DNA of 64,000 bases from RGIG9115 sp045603225 (GTDB lineage: Bacteria; Bacillota; Clostridia; UBA1381): assembly GCA_045603225.1 (NCBI GenBank), contig JAZULT010000080.1, positions 41,682 to 105,681 on the forward strand, given 5' to 3'. A model generated the notes under the pieces. The model saw only the letters and a list, made by a program, of their open reading frames with translations, did no database searches and was not told the origin of the DNA. Made by a program: the position numbers and the translations under genes. This document shows, piece by piece, positions 63,073 through 64,000 of the stretch. The number at the start of each line of letters is the position of its first letter. Position 1 is the stretch's first letter.

Positions 63073-63858
63073 CTAATAAATTCCCGATTTTCTATATTGC
63101 TGAGGAGACAAGAAATATTTGGATTTAAACAGCTTGCTGAAATAAAACTGATCCGGTATACCTACTTTTTCAGCAATACTTTTTATACTGTCATCAGTAT
63201 GAGGTAAAAGCTCGCAAGCGACAGACAATCTGTATTCATTAAGATATTTTATCGGCGACTGTCCCGTTGCTTTTTTAAAAACCGCATATAAATTCGATTC
63301 AGACATTTTAATAACTTCAGCCATTTCACATACACTGATATTTTTCATATAGTTATTTTTTATAAAATCAATAACAGGGTATACTTCATTATTGCGATAT
63401 GAGTCTTTTTCTGTTGATATACACAGTAAATGCTTAATTATATTATACAGACAGCACATTTTGTCACATACATTATCCAAAGCTTCATATTCATTGAAAG
63501 CTTTATCGAAAATTGCAGAATACTCCTTATCTGTCACAACAGGAAAATCAAAAATATCATCAAGATGGTAGATATTATTTACGATTACGTCTAAAAAAAT
63601 ATATCTTGCCTTGAATTTATTGAGTTCTTTATCCGCAAAATGAGTTATTTTCTGAGTAACATGTGATGGGGCGATAAAAAACGAACCGCCTCCGGTATAA
63701 TATTCATTTCCATTATCGAGTTTTATTCCGTAAGAACCAATTTCTGATTGCACAATCGATAAATAAGGTAATTGTTTTATATGAACAACTCCATCACTTG
63801 TTGAAGAAGTAAATCCCGAAAAATTATAATATTTTATATTAACACTTTCAATTTTCAC
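63073..63858 (-). CDS. AraC-family regulator abutting a group II intron
   Basis: A 261-residue regulator as read from GTG 63858. An N-terminal cupin-type sensor (GIKLDNGNEYYTGGGSFFIA) is followed by the AraC DNA-binding domain (ISVCEMAEVIKMSESNLYAV, then DQFYFSKLFKSKYFLSPQQY). The GTG lies only five bases from the apparent 3' end of a group II intron, with no ribosome binding site between. So either the true start was upstream and the gene is interrupted, or its promoter and leader were displaced. Target genes are not visible. Confidence 0.8.
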   Translation of the reverse strand: MKIESVNIKYYNFSGFTSSTSDGVVHIKQLPYLSIVQSEIGSYGIKLDNGNEYYTGGGSFFIAPSHVTQKITHFADKELNKFKARYIFLDVIVNNIYHLDDIFDFPVVTDKEYSAIFDKAFNEYEALDNVCDKMCCLYNIIKHLLCISTEKDSYRNNEVYPVIDFIKNNYMKNISVCEMAEVIKMSESNLYAVFKKATGQSPIKYLNEYRLSVACELLPHTDDSIKSIAEKVGIPDQFYFSKLFKSKYFLSPQQYRKSGIY

Positions 63859-63863
63859 AAAAC

Positions 63864-64000
63864 GTCGAGTAGACGTCTCGACTTCACCTCTCTTTCAAAA
63901 TTTCGTGAGGTTTCGTCTAACACCCCTCACAGAACCCAACGTGCCCTATTAAGGCATTAGGCTCTTCATATAAATCTTACATTAAGTCCATATATCTACA
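63864..64000 (-). mobile_element. Group II intron, 3' end (domains V and VI), rest beyond window
   Basis: On the minus strand a 33-base domain V (63932-63964) starts GAGCC and ends GGTTC, with internal TGCC/GGCA pairing and a two-base CG bulge. It is followed by TGTGAGGGG and a helix GTGAGG/CCTCAC. The last hairpin, GTCGAG/CTCGAC, ends near 63864 in GAC, fitting the AY end rule. Domain V is the most conserved part of group II introns. The reverse transcriptase ORF would lie beyond the window. Confidence 0.75.
63932..63964 (-). ncRNA. Group II intron domain V
   Basis: Stem pairs GAGCC with GGTTC (one G-U), TAA with TTG and TGCC with GGCA, with a CG bulge opposite and a small apical loop. This matches the catalytic domain V layout. 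Confidence 0.75.

Noticed and set aside
63864..64000. Right-edge element as an insertion-sequence end
   Set aside because: No terminal inverted repeat or transposase is visible, and the 33-base stem matches group II intron domain V in pairing and bulge.
1..64000. CRISPR array, tRNA or rRNA genes
   Set aside because: No regularly spaced repeats and no cloverleaf or rRNA sequence were recognised.

Overview
The window is low-G+C Gram-positive DNA. It carries a spore protease (gpr), a ptsG-ptsH-ptsI set, many AGGAGG-type ribosome binding sites, many consensus sigma-A promoters (TTGACA/N17/TATAAT) and several S-layer-homology (SLH) surface proteins. This points to an anaerobic, endospore-forming Clostridia member that degrades plant or host glycans. 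A Monoglobus-like gut bacterium would fit, but that is inference. I see no phage genes, CRISPR array, rRNA or tRNA. The only mobile element is the 3' end of a group II intron at the right edge.

Layout. (1) 1-9169, minus strand: three secreted proteins from one consensus promoter, namely a GLUG-type protein, a clan GH-A glycosidase-like enzyme with SLH anchor, and a second SLH protein cut by the window edge. (2) 9400-29481: a glycan-use island. It holds AraC-type regulators (one fused to a very large enzyme-like N-terminus), a NodB deacetylase, a GH172/DUF2961 protein, a GH28-like beta-helix protein, a GH51 arabinofuranosidase coupled to a glycyl radical enzyme and its activase, a GH2 beta-galactosidase with a GH110-like partner, and a plus-strand operon of a secreted repeat protein, an esterase and a BNR sialidase-like protein. 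(3) 29499-33831: thiamin operon thiW-thiM-thiE-thiD-thiC behind a TPP riboswitch plus a second structured leader I cannot name. No thiazole synthesis genes are present, so thiazole salvage is implied. (4) 33833-37803: ptsI, ptsH and a ptsG-like EIICBA. The HPr has Lys at position 46 instead of the regulatory Ser.

(5) 37988-40907: an SLH/GLUG surface protein, a YdcF-like membrane protein and a short non-coding or micro-ORF transcript. (6) 40906-45372: six consecutive minus-strand zinc-ribbon proteins, most with membrane helices, carrying NADase-type glycan-binding, YARHG and DUF5050-like domains. (7) 45702-48329: a 3D-domain cell-wall protein and two paralogous membrane-anchored acidic proteins. 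(8) 48595-63023: housekeeping genes, including lysS, a TetR regulator, a YmfF/YmfH-like M16 pair, gpr, an NSS symporter, nfnA-nfnB, an SLH-anchored phosphodiester glycosidase, a low-molecular-weight phosphatase, sfsA and rodA. (9) An AraC gene at the right edge directly abuts the 3' end (domains V and VI) of a group II intron.

How they may work together (inference): the AraC regulators sense sugars and switch on neighbouring promoters. The secreted SLH enzymes attack polysaccharide at the surface. The cytoplasmic GH51, GH2, GH28-like and GH172 enzymes finish the imported oligosaccharides. The glycyl radical enzyme may process a product anaerobically. The best candidates for undescribed biology are the glycyl radical enzyme locus, the zinc-ribbon operon, the AraC-toroid fusion and the second thiW leader RNA.
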